A stretch of 64,000 bases of DNA. Source: Chrysoperla carnea (Eukaryota > Arthropoda > Insecta > Neuroptera > Chrysopidae). The DNA is taken from positions 31,511,501-31,575,500 of the forward strand of contig NC_058341.1 in the NCBI RefSeq assembly GCF_905475395.1, in the 5' to 3' direction. Shown piece after piece: positions 52,954 to 64,000 of this stretch. Under the pieces are notes generated by a model, which was not told the DNA's origin, searched no databases, and was given only the letters and a program-made list of their open reading frames with translations. A program made the translations under genes and the position numbers. Position 1 is the stretch's first letter; the number at the start of each line of letters is the position of its first letter.

Positions 52954-55900
52954 TTACTTGTGCATTTTATTTGGCAGCAATATTGATAAAAAACTTATTA
53001 AAATTGCGCATAAGCCAAACACAATCATTGGTAATGGATGCCATATTAATGCCTAAAAATTAAATAAAATTAACTTTTGTTATAAATTAATAAAAAGATA
53101 TTATTACCAATAGCAGTGTTTGTGGAGAAACCATATTTCCAAAATTTCCAACACCAAAGCATATACCCAAAGATAGGTTTCTAATTGTAATTGGGAATAA
53201 TTCTGTTACAAAAACGTAACATGTTTGATAAGTAAGTGTTATCATAAATTTTCCTAGTATAAATATTATAAGCTTCGGTATTCCTAAAATAAAAATTTAA
53301 GTATTATATTTTTCCAAAAAATAGACAAAAAATACCAACAAAACATTTTTTTTTGCCTGTTTTGCCTGTTTGAATCTACACAAGGTCATTTAAAATCATC
53401 AGTTATCAATAAAAGACTTTACATTCCATCAGGGACTGTAAGCATACCACTTTCTTGGAACCCCGCCTTATAGTAGTGATGGGCAAAATCTATGTCTATC
53501 TCTTGGTATTCCAGTCTTGGCTCGCAAGACTTGCAGTGCGAAGATCATGTTTTTGTCTTAACCGAATTAAGATATTATTTTGCATTTGTAAAAAGAGCAC
53601 AACTATTTAATTATAAATTATTCCTGTTTCTCTTTCAACTTATAGATAATAATTAAAAGATTGATTTTTAAGTGGCCTTCCACTTTCTGAAAATAAAATG
53701 ACTTGATTTTTGTGAAAAATGAAATAAATTTTGTACCTTCTGGAATAAAGTAGAGTGAAATACACAAAATACCAGCAGCTAATGATGCAATCGTAAGTGT
53801 ACGTTTGAAACCTAAATAACTTAAAATAATCGAACATGTAATATACGCAGGAATTTCAATACTCGCTGCAAATATGAAAGCCAAATATTTATTATCAGAT
53901 ATTGATGATGAGTTTATTGATAATCCAGTATACAAAAACAATGTTAAAAACATTATTATACTACAGTTTATTAATCGCCAAAAAATTGTACGATTCATTA
54001 ATATATTTATTATCGAATCTGGTTTATTATCATTATTGAGCACTTCTGCATTTTTCTAAAACGAAAAAAAAAGTTTTATGATAATACATATAAAATTATC
54101 TAGGTATTTATTAATTCTGGAGCGTTTTCTCCTAGCACGCATGTTTTTATGGAAAACAGAAGCATTTTTTATTAATTTTGAACGCATTTTATATCAAGTT
54201 ATTGTTTGGAGAAAAATATTCGCAAGAAATCCAAATAAGTATTTCCAACAACTTTGATTTTTATAAAAAAAATTCGGTTTTCCTATTAAATTAACATAAA
54301 GTCATAAAGTTAAAAAATTCGGTTTTAAATATGCGATGTCGGTTATTCGCTAGCTATCATTTATATGCTTAATTCCGGGATCAGGACTCCACATTCTTGA
54401 AACCAATTAGAGCTAGGCTAATTTTGATCACAAATTTGAAAAGTGTGACCCAAACTTATTAGGATTACATACTTGATTGGTCAAAATTGGATAAAATTTG
54501 GATATGATTAAATTTTTTGGATTCTAATGACGTCATCAAGTTAAAAAATTCGGTTTTTTGATAACCCAGGCAAATTTGATCCTATCTTATTGGAATTTTT
54601 TTTTGAAACGCAGTAATTTTGGGTCATTCTTTTCAGCTGTTATGTCAATTTTTCGCTAGCTATAACTTATGTGCTTTATTCCGAGACCAGGGCTCCACAT
54701 TCTCGAAACCTATTAGAGCTAAGTTAATTTTGATTACAAATTTGAAAAGTATGACCCAAACTTAGTTGGATTACATACTTGATTGATCAAAATTGGAAAA
54801 AAATTTGAATGTGATAGAGCAAAATTAAATTTTTTGGATTCTGATGACGTCATAAAGTTAAAAAAAAGGCTTTTTTTGATATTATAAGCAAATTTGATCC
54901 GATCTTAATGGAATTTTTATTGAAACCCACTAATTTTGGGTCATTCTTTTCAGCTGCTATGTCAATTTTTTGCTAGCTATGACTTATGTGCTTAATTTCG
55001 GGACCAGGGCTGCACATTCTTGAAACCTATTAGAGCTATGTTTATTTTGATCACAAATTTTAAAAGATTACCCAAATTTAATAGGATTACATACTTGGTC
55101 TTAAAATTGCCAATATATATTCATTATATGGTACTTTTTGATAACTTTTAATGAACAACGAATATATTAATAATAATTACAATTTTAATCCAATTTTGTT
55201 TGTAGTTCCTTATGCAAGATACCCCAGTATCATTTAGGAGAGTAATGAGTTCCTTGTTTTGCTCGGATATTCAATACTCTTTAGGATAAAATGACACGAT
55301 TATGGCAACTCTAATATATATAAGGCGCAACCTAATTACTTGCCACCGGCGCTATGTACCCTCGTTACGGCCCTGTCATTAACGATTCGAAAATAATGAC
55401 ATATGTATACAAGGTATAATGTATAAGGGACAAGGTACATATAAGGTATAGTCTGCATGCCTTTTTTATTTCCGTTACTTTACTCTTGTAAACACATTTC
55501 CTATCACACGGCTTCCGTAAGAAGCCGTTTGATAGGATCCGTAATATCCTTGATCCAAAATTCCGGGTTTCGTTTTCTTACTTTTAACAAAACCTGATAA
55601 TTATCTGGTAAAGAATGTTTATTCATTTTTGCCATATTGTAGATAATTTTTTGTATTTCATCTGTTTTATTTTTTTCGTATAACCATTCTATTGATTCGG
55701 GGATTAACCACCAATAAAATATCATCACCAATCCAGGCATATACAAAACGCGTAAAAATAATTGCCATGTTGTAAAATACCAAGCAGTTATTCCCACAAC
55801 TATTTCACCGATTGCATAAGCAATGCAACATACCGCAATCGAAAATAGTTTATATGATGTTCCAGTTATTTCTACAACTGAAAATTTTATTTATATCAAT

Positions 55901-58900
55901 ATTCCATTTGCCATTTTTGTTTATCAATACAATATTTATTTAATTTTAATTTTAGAGATTCTAGTTCTAGAGCACAGAAACCTGGATCTACCATCCTTAC
56001 TCAATAATATTAAAGCCTGTCTACAGTATCTTTCAAGAATAGATGGAGGGTTAGTGTTTGTACATTTTAAAATTATTATTTTTACTCATTGCTAATTTGG
56101 TGGCGGACTGCATCAAATTATCAACGAGTAACATACACAATAAGAGGTAATTACGATTAACTAATTCATACTGATGATGACTACTTGGTAGTCGAAATAC
56201 GTATTTATTTAATACAAAAATTGATCTAAGAAATTGGGGCAAAAATCTAAATTTATTTAGAAATATCCTGGAGTTCTCATTTACATCTTTGATAATATTT
56301 AGCACTGCCGTGCCCCCGATATATAATTAACAGGAAAAAATTACTACTTTGATACATTTCACGTTTCCGGTCACCCTGTATATATCGAAAATAATTTTAT
56401 AATGTAAAGCCACTAAAATTTCATCTATTCCTCAAAGAAAATTTTGCTAAAATCAAGCTATTTAGACATTATCTTCCGTGTCGTATTGTAGCCTGTATAA
56501 TTATTATTATTGATAGATACTTACTTAAAATAAAAGCAATACTGAAAGTGGTACTCCCTACTAAGGCAAAGACAAATTCTGTAATATAGTAAAATTCTAA
56601 ACTTGTTGAAAATGATTGTATTATCCCAAAGATTGATGTTAAAGTAGGTAAAACAACTAAAGCTATTTTCCGTCCATACCTGAAAATTTGAACAGTTCAA
56701 TTAGTTTTTCTTTTATGTATTTTAATTTTCTATGCATTTGAAAATGTGATGTTTTTTAGCTTATATAATACGATCGTTTATCTATTATTTAATTTTTCAA
56801 AATGATAAACGGATCAATATAATCCATTATATATGAACGTAAAAACTGAATTTTGAATATTATAGTTAATAATTTTATAGCATATTTCTATTGTGGATAT
56901 TAATATCATATTAGCAAAATTCAAAATAATCAAGACAATTATGTGTTATAATACTTTACCGATCGGATATAAAGCCCATAATTGGGGCTCCAATACTTTG
57001 GCCAATTGCATTGATTGTACCAACAGTTGTTAATTTCCACTGATTATTTGGGCAGTATATTTGAAACTGGCAAAAAAATTGAATCACGCATTAACTGCAA
57101 TTCATAATAATATTCTAAAATTTCAGAATTAATAAGCATAATGTTACAATTAGTTGGCAATTAGAATTAAAAAAAATTCTTCTACACATTTAGCGAAATA
57201 TACAAAATACTGTACTTTGAAACAGAATGAAACAAAATTTAGAATTTTAATGTTATAAAAATCCATAAAGATGCAATTTCAACATTTTTGAGCTATGTGT
57301 CACGTGTTTAATAATATATTGACTCGTAAAAGACTTAAAATGCTCCTATACTTATATTCATTAATTTTTAATAAAATATCATTTATCAATCACTAGACCG
57401 AAGACTGTACTGCTAATATTTCGAATTGAACCGTAGTAAAAGCATGACATTCTGCCGTCATAATTTAATAAAATAAATAAATAAAAAACCCGACTGCTTA
57501 AATAAAATCTGAAAAGAAAGAAAAGAGTTAGTATACCTTGATATATATTACTTATATACATGGTATAAAAAGGCAGCAGTGGTCCATGGAATAACTAGAA
57601 CTAGTCCATAAAATAGTTATGAATGTCAACTAAGTTCATTCATCATTTTAACAGTTTTGTTGCAAATTACTATGGTTTCTTAATATCCATCTGTTAATTC
57701 AACGACTACCGAAACGCAGTTTGATCCTGTTATCGCAGTTCTATATTAACTCTCTAATTGTCGCATTGCAAAATGATTTTCCCAATAGATTTTTTCGGTT
57801 TGCATGCATGGAATTTTTCTTCATTTGTTTGATTTCATCTGAATTTCCAAAAATGAAAACTAGAGCCCAATTGTTTAATGATTATGATATCTGTCTTAAA
57901 CACATTTGCTTAAGATAATTTTTAAAATTTATGTAAATATACTCTTAAGATAAAAATTTTTTTTAATAATTATTTTATCATGACAATTAACATTTGTACT
58001 ATAGTGAAGTACCTTGAAGAATGTTAAATAAATAAGCGAAACGTCTACAACATCGTGTCTCCTAATTTCCTATTTATAAGATCATTACTTTATTATTATT
58101 AACATCAATTTATTTTCTTCCCCTTTGTTTTACCACAAAATCTAGTTCTGAAAATTTGTTAATATGGTATTTCGATACCAAAAAAATGAAAATGATCCAA
58201 GAAATTTGAAATTTTATTTATCAATTAATCATCCTTTTATACGTCTCTTGTAAAAATTTCATATCTATTCTCTGTGCGGCTAATTTTTTACCAAAAAATG
58301 TTTTTCATTTTTATGCACAGTTCTTAATTTTGGTATGATTATAATGCTTAAAACTTGAATATTGATAAAAGTTTTTTATGCAAATGGTAACATTTAATTA
58401 CGACTTCTTCATATACCTCCATGTAAAAAAGACCCCCCATTTCCTAGATCATTTTTTTGTATTATATAAATACGTATTTCGACTGCCAAGAAGTCATAAT
58501 CAGTACTGATGATGACTACTTAATTTTCTTTTTTAAATTACATACTTATTTAAACTGCAGCTCAATTGAAAGTGCAACTTTTTTGAAGAAATATAAGTAA
58601 ACTCACGTCATTCACTAAAGTTGTGTGTTTATCGGGGAATACTAAATCATTTTCACATCTTATAATTTTTTCTATCGAAAATGAAATATTATTACTTCCT
58701 AATACATTATTTGTTACTCCATAACGAGTACAATAAGTAGGATAACCATTTTCAAATGGAATAGCGGATTTTACACATTCTGATATATATTCCAAAGCTG
58801 TTCCATTATCACATTCTGATATTCGACACCTGTAGAAAAAGAAATATTCAGACATTAATGTCACCCTTATCAAAAGTCTAAAGAAGTGTATTCGATTGTA

Positions 58901-59336
58901 TATTTCGTCCATTATTTTAAAAATCGCAATTTAAATCAAATTTTTGTATAGATTTTTGTAATTTTTGGATCAAACTGACCCAAACAAATGATTATTATTA
59001 AAATCGGAGATAAGATTGTTACGATAAGATCTCAACGATATAAAAACCGGGACTCTGAAATAATTGCAAGGCATCTTTTCTTAAAACCTACAACTTGTTG
59101 AAAAACTCGAATCATGATTAGACTATGTTATTCTCAAATCCCAGCTTACAGGTTTATTATTTCATAATTTCTTACCTGTAATTTGGGATTCCTGTGGTGA
59201 AGAAATAAGCAAAAGTCACATATGATGAAAATATGACTGGTACGCACAATAACATCAAACTAAATTTTTGATATCGACCAAATCCGTTCAGATCATTAAT
59301 TATATTCTCTAAACAAAAGTTTTGTTTTTCTGACAT
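52954..59336 (-). CDS. Diverged SLC22-like transporter, convergent to the array (gene 5)
   Basis: A 511-residue MFS protein with the same seven intron positions and phases as genes 1-4. Exons in transcript order: 59336-59176, 58829-58607, 57066-56960, 56679-56525, 55877-55582, 54055-53737, 53283-53108, 53052-52954; all GT-AG, frame intact; intron 7 is only 55 bp. GFISDRYGRK (159-168) is canonical, and ELFPITIRN in exon 7 fits. Departures: the loop after TM1 is about 10 residues shorter and lacks the CPxSWF segment yet still has six Cys; PESIEWL replaces PESVRWL; LSYLGFKR replaces LDRFGRK; the protein stops at LLPNKMHK, without the PET and LPDTIEE tail. Either a distinct older paralogue with a changed substrate or one under relaxed constraint; the clean frame argues against a pseudogene. 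Confidence 0.85.
54335..55371 (+). mobile_element. Interspersed element with three about 310-bp units (gene 5 intron 5)
   Basis: Units begin near 54364, 54671 and 54988 and match those at 27845-28741 (CCACATTCTTGAAACC, GGATTACATACTTG, AATTTTTTGGATTCT, CTAATTTTGGGTCATTC). The tail shares CCCCAGTATCATTTAG, GACACGATTATGGC and the closing GCGCTATGTACCCTCG with the other copy. It lies antisense to gene 5 and has no ORF. Confidence 0.6.
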
Positions 59337-59490
59337 TTTAAACAAATTTGATTATTTCAAAAATTTCACGGTATTAATAAAATTTAGTTATTCAATGCTA
59401 AAAATTTTTCAAAATTATCACTTTTTCCCAATATTTGCACTTGAATTTAAGAAACAGTCTTGACGTTCAAAAATTTTTACACTAGGACCA

Positions 59491-59771
59491 TACACATAAA
59501 TTTTTATGAATAATATGTAAATTTTTGAAAATGAAGTAAATTTTCAACAATTCTCATTTCATCAGCATTATTTACAAAAGCAAATATGTACATAAAAATC
59601 ATAAATCATCGGAAAATACGATTATTTATTATACACATAAATTTTTATAAATAATATGTAAATTTTTGAAAATAATGTAAATTTTCAACAATTCTCATTT
59701 CATCAGCATTATTTAAAAAAGCAAATATGTACATAAAAACCGTAAATAATCGGAAAATACGATTATTTATT
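59491..59771. repeat. Two tandem 141-bp repeats upstream of gene 5
   Basis: Copy 1 (59491-59631) and copy 2 (59632-59771) are nearly identical, sharing TACACATAAATTTTTAT, CAACAATTCTCATTTC and CGGAAAATACGATTATT. They start 155 bases upstream of the gene 5 start codon, so they may lie in its promoter or first noncoding exon. Confidence 0.75.
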
Positions 59772-59865
59772 TTACCATACATATATGTAATATGCAAGGT
59801 ATACTAAGTTTAGTCCCAAGTTTGTAACGCTTAAAAATATTGATGCTACCAACAAAATTTTGTTT

Positions 59866-60020
59866 TAAAAAGTGAGGTCGAGTTCGTAAATGAGCAGCAT
59901 AGGTCAATTGGGTCTTGACTTATGGGTCAGTAGGACCCATCTTGTAAACCATTAGAGATAGAACAAAAGTTCTCGTGAGGGCGCAAATTAGGCGTAAATT
60001 GTATAGTATATATTATATAA
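59866..60020 (+). repeat. Dispersed repeat, copy 2
   Basis: Shorter copy of the element at 49-368, same orientation (AAAAAGTGAGGTCGAG, GACCCATCTTGTAAACC, GCGCAAATTAGGCGTAAATT), with an internal deletion relative to copy 1. Confidence 0.6.
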
Positions 60021-60458
60021 ATTATATATGTATGTGCAATGTGATAGAGTAATCAATACTATTTATGCATGGTATTTCAACAATTAACTCAGTCAATTGT
60101 TTGTTTTCACTTGTTTTCGATTTTTTAATTTTATAATTACAAATTTTAATATTTTGTAATAGGAGAATATGAGAGAGATAAACTATATGGCATGTTTTCC
60201 TATTAAAAAGTTTCAAATTTTAGCGCCACCAAGTCATTTTTGTGCAAATTTTATAATATTTTGTAAAAGGAGAACATGATATATTTATGATTATTTAAAT
60301 TCCCACCCACTGACAGAATAGTGATTTATGACATATGTATAACTGTCGTTATTTATAACAAGTGGGCGGGTTATATAGATAATTTAAACTATAAAAAGAG
60401 TGGAAAATTTTTAACTTCAGGAAAAATTCATTCAATTTAAAAGTAAAAATATTAACCT

Positions 60459-60526
60459 TACCAGGACACGAACCAGCGTACTTTTGTTTCATAGGCATGT
60501 GCTATACCCACACAGCTACCCGGATT
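60459..60526 (-). mobile_element. tRNA-derived SINE head
   Basis: On the - strand: CCGGGTAGCTGTGTGGGTAT (A-box region, from about 60523) and, about 30 bases further, GCTGGTTCGTGTCC (B-box-like GGTTCGnnTCC). The two ends do not form an acceptor stem, so a working tRNA is unlikely; a SINE with an AT-rich body extending toward 60360 is the better reading. Confidence 0.45.
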
Positions 60527-61794
60527 ATATATAATCATATAATTAACTTAATACTTACCCTTATTAAATAATTAATTAATTGATTATTTGGTTCTGAAAG
60601 AAAAAATAGGATAGAAAATTTAAAATATACGATTTTTATTTATTTGTAACAAAAAAAAAATATTTTAAATTTTCATGAAAAATCATATTGTACATTTTCA
60701 TAAAACAAAATATTTAAATGTTTTATGTTGAATGTCTTGCCTGAATCTGAAATCAACCAAATTGTATACATTCTATGATAAATATTGTAGTTTATTAGGC
60801 AAAATGCAATACATATCATTAAACTTATTATCTATATTACAAAACAAATATTAAATAAGTACCTAGTACCTACTAGTAACTAATAATAAACATAAAGCAG
60901 AGAAGAATTAAGAGACAACAAGGTTGATTAAGAACTCATAATAATAAATAGATTATGATTAGTTAAAAATCATGTTTGTCTTTAGTCTCCAATTTACACA
61001 ATAAAGTAATTAAAATAATTGAAGGCTCACAGCAAAATTACTATTATTGAAATTATACCAATTAAACATATCACACGGCTTTGACTGAACTACAGGGGTG
61101 TAAGACTCGTTTTTTTAATAAAAATTAAACTGAAAGTATATTGGTTGCCTTGAAATAATCACACTCGAACAAGTGCCTTTATTCATAAAATCGGCAAATC
61201 TGTTTGTGAACTCGTATACCTTACAAAATTTAAGTAATAAATGGAATTAAGCAAATCATGATGAAGCGACTAGGTACAATCAATTTTGTATGAGAAATAG
61301 ACATATTCCAAGCACTGATCTGCACTCAGCCCACGGTTTTCGATAATGTTTTTATTAATCTTTCGTATTCTATTAATTCTATTAATTCTGATTATTTTTT
61401 ATTCAATTATTTTTTCTCTTTGATATTTGCATTGATTTGTATTAATTCATTGATATTTTCATAATAGACTGTTCAAGTCTATAATAGTTTCACTTAGTAC
61501 ATTTTCACTTCGTTTATGAGCCCACATGAAGTAAGAAAATTTGTATTTGTATATTATTAAACATGTATTTTAACTTTTTTTAACATATCTGGTAGACAAA
61601 ACTTGAAAATCAAAAACTTTCCATTGTGATTTCTTTATTATAATTGACTTTTATCTCTAAATTACCCCAAATCCACTGATTTCCGCACCTTTAATGGAAA
61701 AGTTAACCTTAATTCCACAAAATACTGTGTATAGTATAGACAACTAAAAATTGTTATGATGCATTCCCAATATAGCAAATTATTGTAATCCGGG

Positions 61795-62195
61795 CCCGAT
61801 TTTCGAAATCGAAATTGTCAACATATCTTTACGTTTTATAATCAGAACAAGGCATTAAAACCAATTTGGAGAAGATGTATGTGTGTGTGCGTGTGTGTGT
61901 ACGTAGTATGTACGTACGCACGTACGTTCGTGGTCATTTTTTCATCGTCGATATCGCGTGAAAAAAAAATGATATTGACTTCGTTCGAGTCGGCAGAGTT
62001 TTTTTTTTAATTTTTCTCTGGCCGATATCGCGCGAACAAAAAATGAAATCAACTCTGTTGAGATATCGATCGAAGCGTATTAACGGCAGTATGATTCGAT
62101 CGAGTTTTTAATTTTTTTGTAACTATTTATTATGCTGGGAACTTATTCGTGTGGACCTCAAGGGTCTCACCACCAGATCCTACCCACAGCTTGTT
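61795..62195 (-). repeat. Inverted copy of the gene 1 intron 2 element
   Basis: Reverse complement relative to 19764-20247: AATTTGGAGAAGATGTATG, a (GT)n and ACGTACG run, GATATCGCG motifs, AAGCGTATTAACGGCA, and TTATTCGTGTGGACCTCAAG are all shared in order. It has one internal unit where the other copy has a duplication. Noncoding. Confidence 0.55.
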
Positions 62196-62669
62196 TTCTT
62201 ACCATTTATATATTATTATCATTAATATTTTCATACTTTTTTATCATTATCATTTTCATAGTTTTATCGTCAAGGTCTGTCTCATTTAATGAGTTTTACT
62301 TATTACAGGTGCTTTATGAATGTGTTTTTTGTTTTTTATTTTTATTTAGTTGCAATGGTTGATCTTAAAAATGCATACATAGATTGTTTTATTTAAATCA
62401 ATCATAAAAATAGTTCGTGGTAAAGTGAGAATTGGAAATTTTAATTCGTTTTAATCAGTGATTATAATTTACCATTTTAAAATATTCATTTAAAAGTGAA
62501 ATAGTAAAATATTCTTCAATTGAAACATGTTTAAGTGATGGATTCATTCGTTTTTTCCGGTACCTACTAATTGTATCTGGCGTACATTTTGTCTTTTCAA
62601 TTTTTTTCGTTTAATTTGTTACCCAAAATATTAAGACAGATCTTTATGTGACAAATATATCCATCCATC

Positions 62670-63385
62670 AGGAAAATGGCTTTCTGTGAAACTTTTTCAA
62701 ACTGCCCCCGAAATGTTCTGTGGATCGTTTTGATCAAAAGTTCTCACAGTCGCAAAGATTTTTAACGAGTACTTTTCGAGCAAAGCTGCACATATATTAG
62801 AATTATAGTATATGACTACCATATGTGGTATGTGTGTATATGTGTATGTGTTTCTGTATAGTTGTATTATGCTGTATTGTCTTGATAGTTAGAAAATTTA
62901 AAAATTTTTATGGCCGTGCAAGCTTTTGATTAGAACAATCTGATGATTATTTTGGGAGTGGTTTGAAAAAATTTTACAGAAAACTATTTTCCTAGTCATA
63001 TACTAAAACTAAAATATATGGGCAGCTTTCATAGCCCGAAGCACGAAAACTACTCGCTAAAAATTTTTGAAGCTGTGTGAGCTTTTGATCAGAACGATCC
63101 AAAGAACATTTCGGGGGCGGTTTTCAAAAGTTATACAAAAAGCCATTTTCTTATATCATCGTGCGGGGTCCTTTCGTCCACAAATCGGTTTGTGCAAACT
63201 GCATGCGCGTGTAAATCTTACATTAGCATCTGATCGATGGATAAATTAACTAGGAAAATGGAAATTTCTTAATGATATACTAAAACTATAATATATGCGT
63301 TGCCTTGATCGCCCGTAGCTCGGAAATTACCTACACATTAAAAAAGTTTGTGGCCGTGAGAGCTTTTCATCAGAATCGTGCAAGT
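62670..63385. repeat. Degenerate repeat cluster, one unit inverted
   Basis: A unit running GAGCTTTTGATCAGAACGAT, then CATTTCGGGGGCGG, then AAGCCATTTTC appears at about 63058-63155, in a diverged form at about 62905-62995, and partly at about 63345-63385. A reverse-complement copy lies at about 62670-62768. Between the direct units sits TATACTAAAACTA(A/T)AATATATG, present twice (about 63000 and 63277). Noncoding. Confidence 0.55.
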
Positions 63386-64000
63386 TTCTTTATTCAAATT
63401 AATTTCTGTTGAAAGGAATGGATGAAGTTCGTTTTACTAAACACAATAGATTCCAAATGATTATTATAAACAGGTAGATGTTCTAACAAAAATGGAATAC
63501 CCGAACAAGTCATGTACCCGTCTTCCAAGGAATCAGAATGTTTCCCAAGGACCCGGTGATAAGAACATACCCAAACCAATGTTTAATTTTACGTATATAA
63601 AAAAATAATAAAAACAAATATTTATTTTAGGAAATTATTCTTATTATAATATAATTTTAACTAATTCAAAAAAACTTGATTTTGTTGTTAACCCTGAATT
63701 TTTAACACTGCATTTATTTTTTAAATTTAATTTGTATTCCATTACCGCATTGAAAAAGCAATAAAAAACACTATCTTCCCATCAAATAAGGTGAAATTTT
63801 GAATGATTTACTGAAATTTTTGGTACAGCATGTCAACTATACCAATTTTTAGCTTTTAATGCTGAAAAATAAAAATTTTCATATGCGCAAAGGAAAAAGG
63901 GCTATTTCGGAAAAGTCAACAATACCGTTCACAATTTTTTCTACTTTAAATAAAAGTTATTAACGCATTTTCGAAAAAATCGACATTTAAAGGGGTATTA

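Larger units (their letters stand above)
60021..64000. other. Gene-free, repeat-rich region
   Basis: No coding sequence supported on either strand. It holds a tRNA-like SINE head (60459-60526), an inverted copy of the gene 1 intron 2 element (61795-62195) and degenerate repeats (62670-63385). The remainder is AT-rich with no recognised feature. Confidence 0.5.

Noticed and set aside
1-64000. CRISPR arrays, operons or other prokaryotic features
   Set aside because: Spliceosomal introns throughout and no regularly spaced short direct repeats; the sequence is eukaryotic.

Overview
This is an AT-rich (roughly 70% A+T), intron-containing animal sequence, almost certainly from an insect. The genes have 8 short coding exons with GT-AG junctions. 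The spaces between them carry non-LTR reverse transcriptase debris, tRNA-derived SINE remnants, foldback/MITE-like elements and dispersed repeats. The order and species cannot be decided from the sequence alone.

The window is dominated by one gene family. Four paralogous genes stand head-to-tail on the + strand (17755-23700, 27277-34574, 40798-44838, 47486-52127). A fifth, more diverged paralogue lies on the - strand (52954-59336) and converges on gene 4. All five splice into uninterrupted reading frames (543, 543, 540, 540 and 511 residues) through the same seven intron positions and phases (2,0,2,1,0,1,0). They are 12-TM major facilitator superfamily proteins of the organic cation/anion transporter type (SLC22-like). 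Each has the large cysteine-rich loop between TM1 and TM2, the G-x-x-S-D-K/R-x-G-R-K loop, a PESxRWL-type motif and a YTAELFPTPLRQ-type motif. Presumably all are plasma-membrane carriers for small organic solutes; the substrate cannot be read from sequence.

Layout: 1-17.7 kb is gene-free and holds dispersed repeats, a near-perfect 477-bp inverted repeat, a SINE remnant and a reverse transcriptase fragment. 17.7-52.1 kb is the four-gene tandem array with repeat-bearing introns and spacers. 52.1-53.0 kb is the convergent spacer with a small hairpin element. 53.0-59.3 kb is gene 5. 59.3-64 kb is gene-free and repeat-rich.

The main points of interest are: signs of gene conversion confined to single exons (exon 8 of genes 1/2; part of exon 6 of genes 3/4); an upstream ATG five bases before the start codon kept in three of four array genes; a GC-AG intron in gene 4; a lost basic residue in a core transporter motif of gene 3; and a gene 5 that has lost several family motifs and the usual C-terminal tail while keeping an intact frame.
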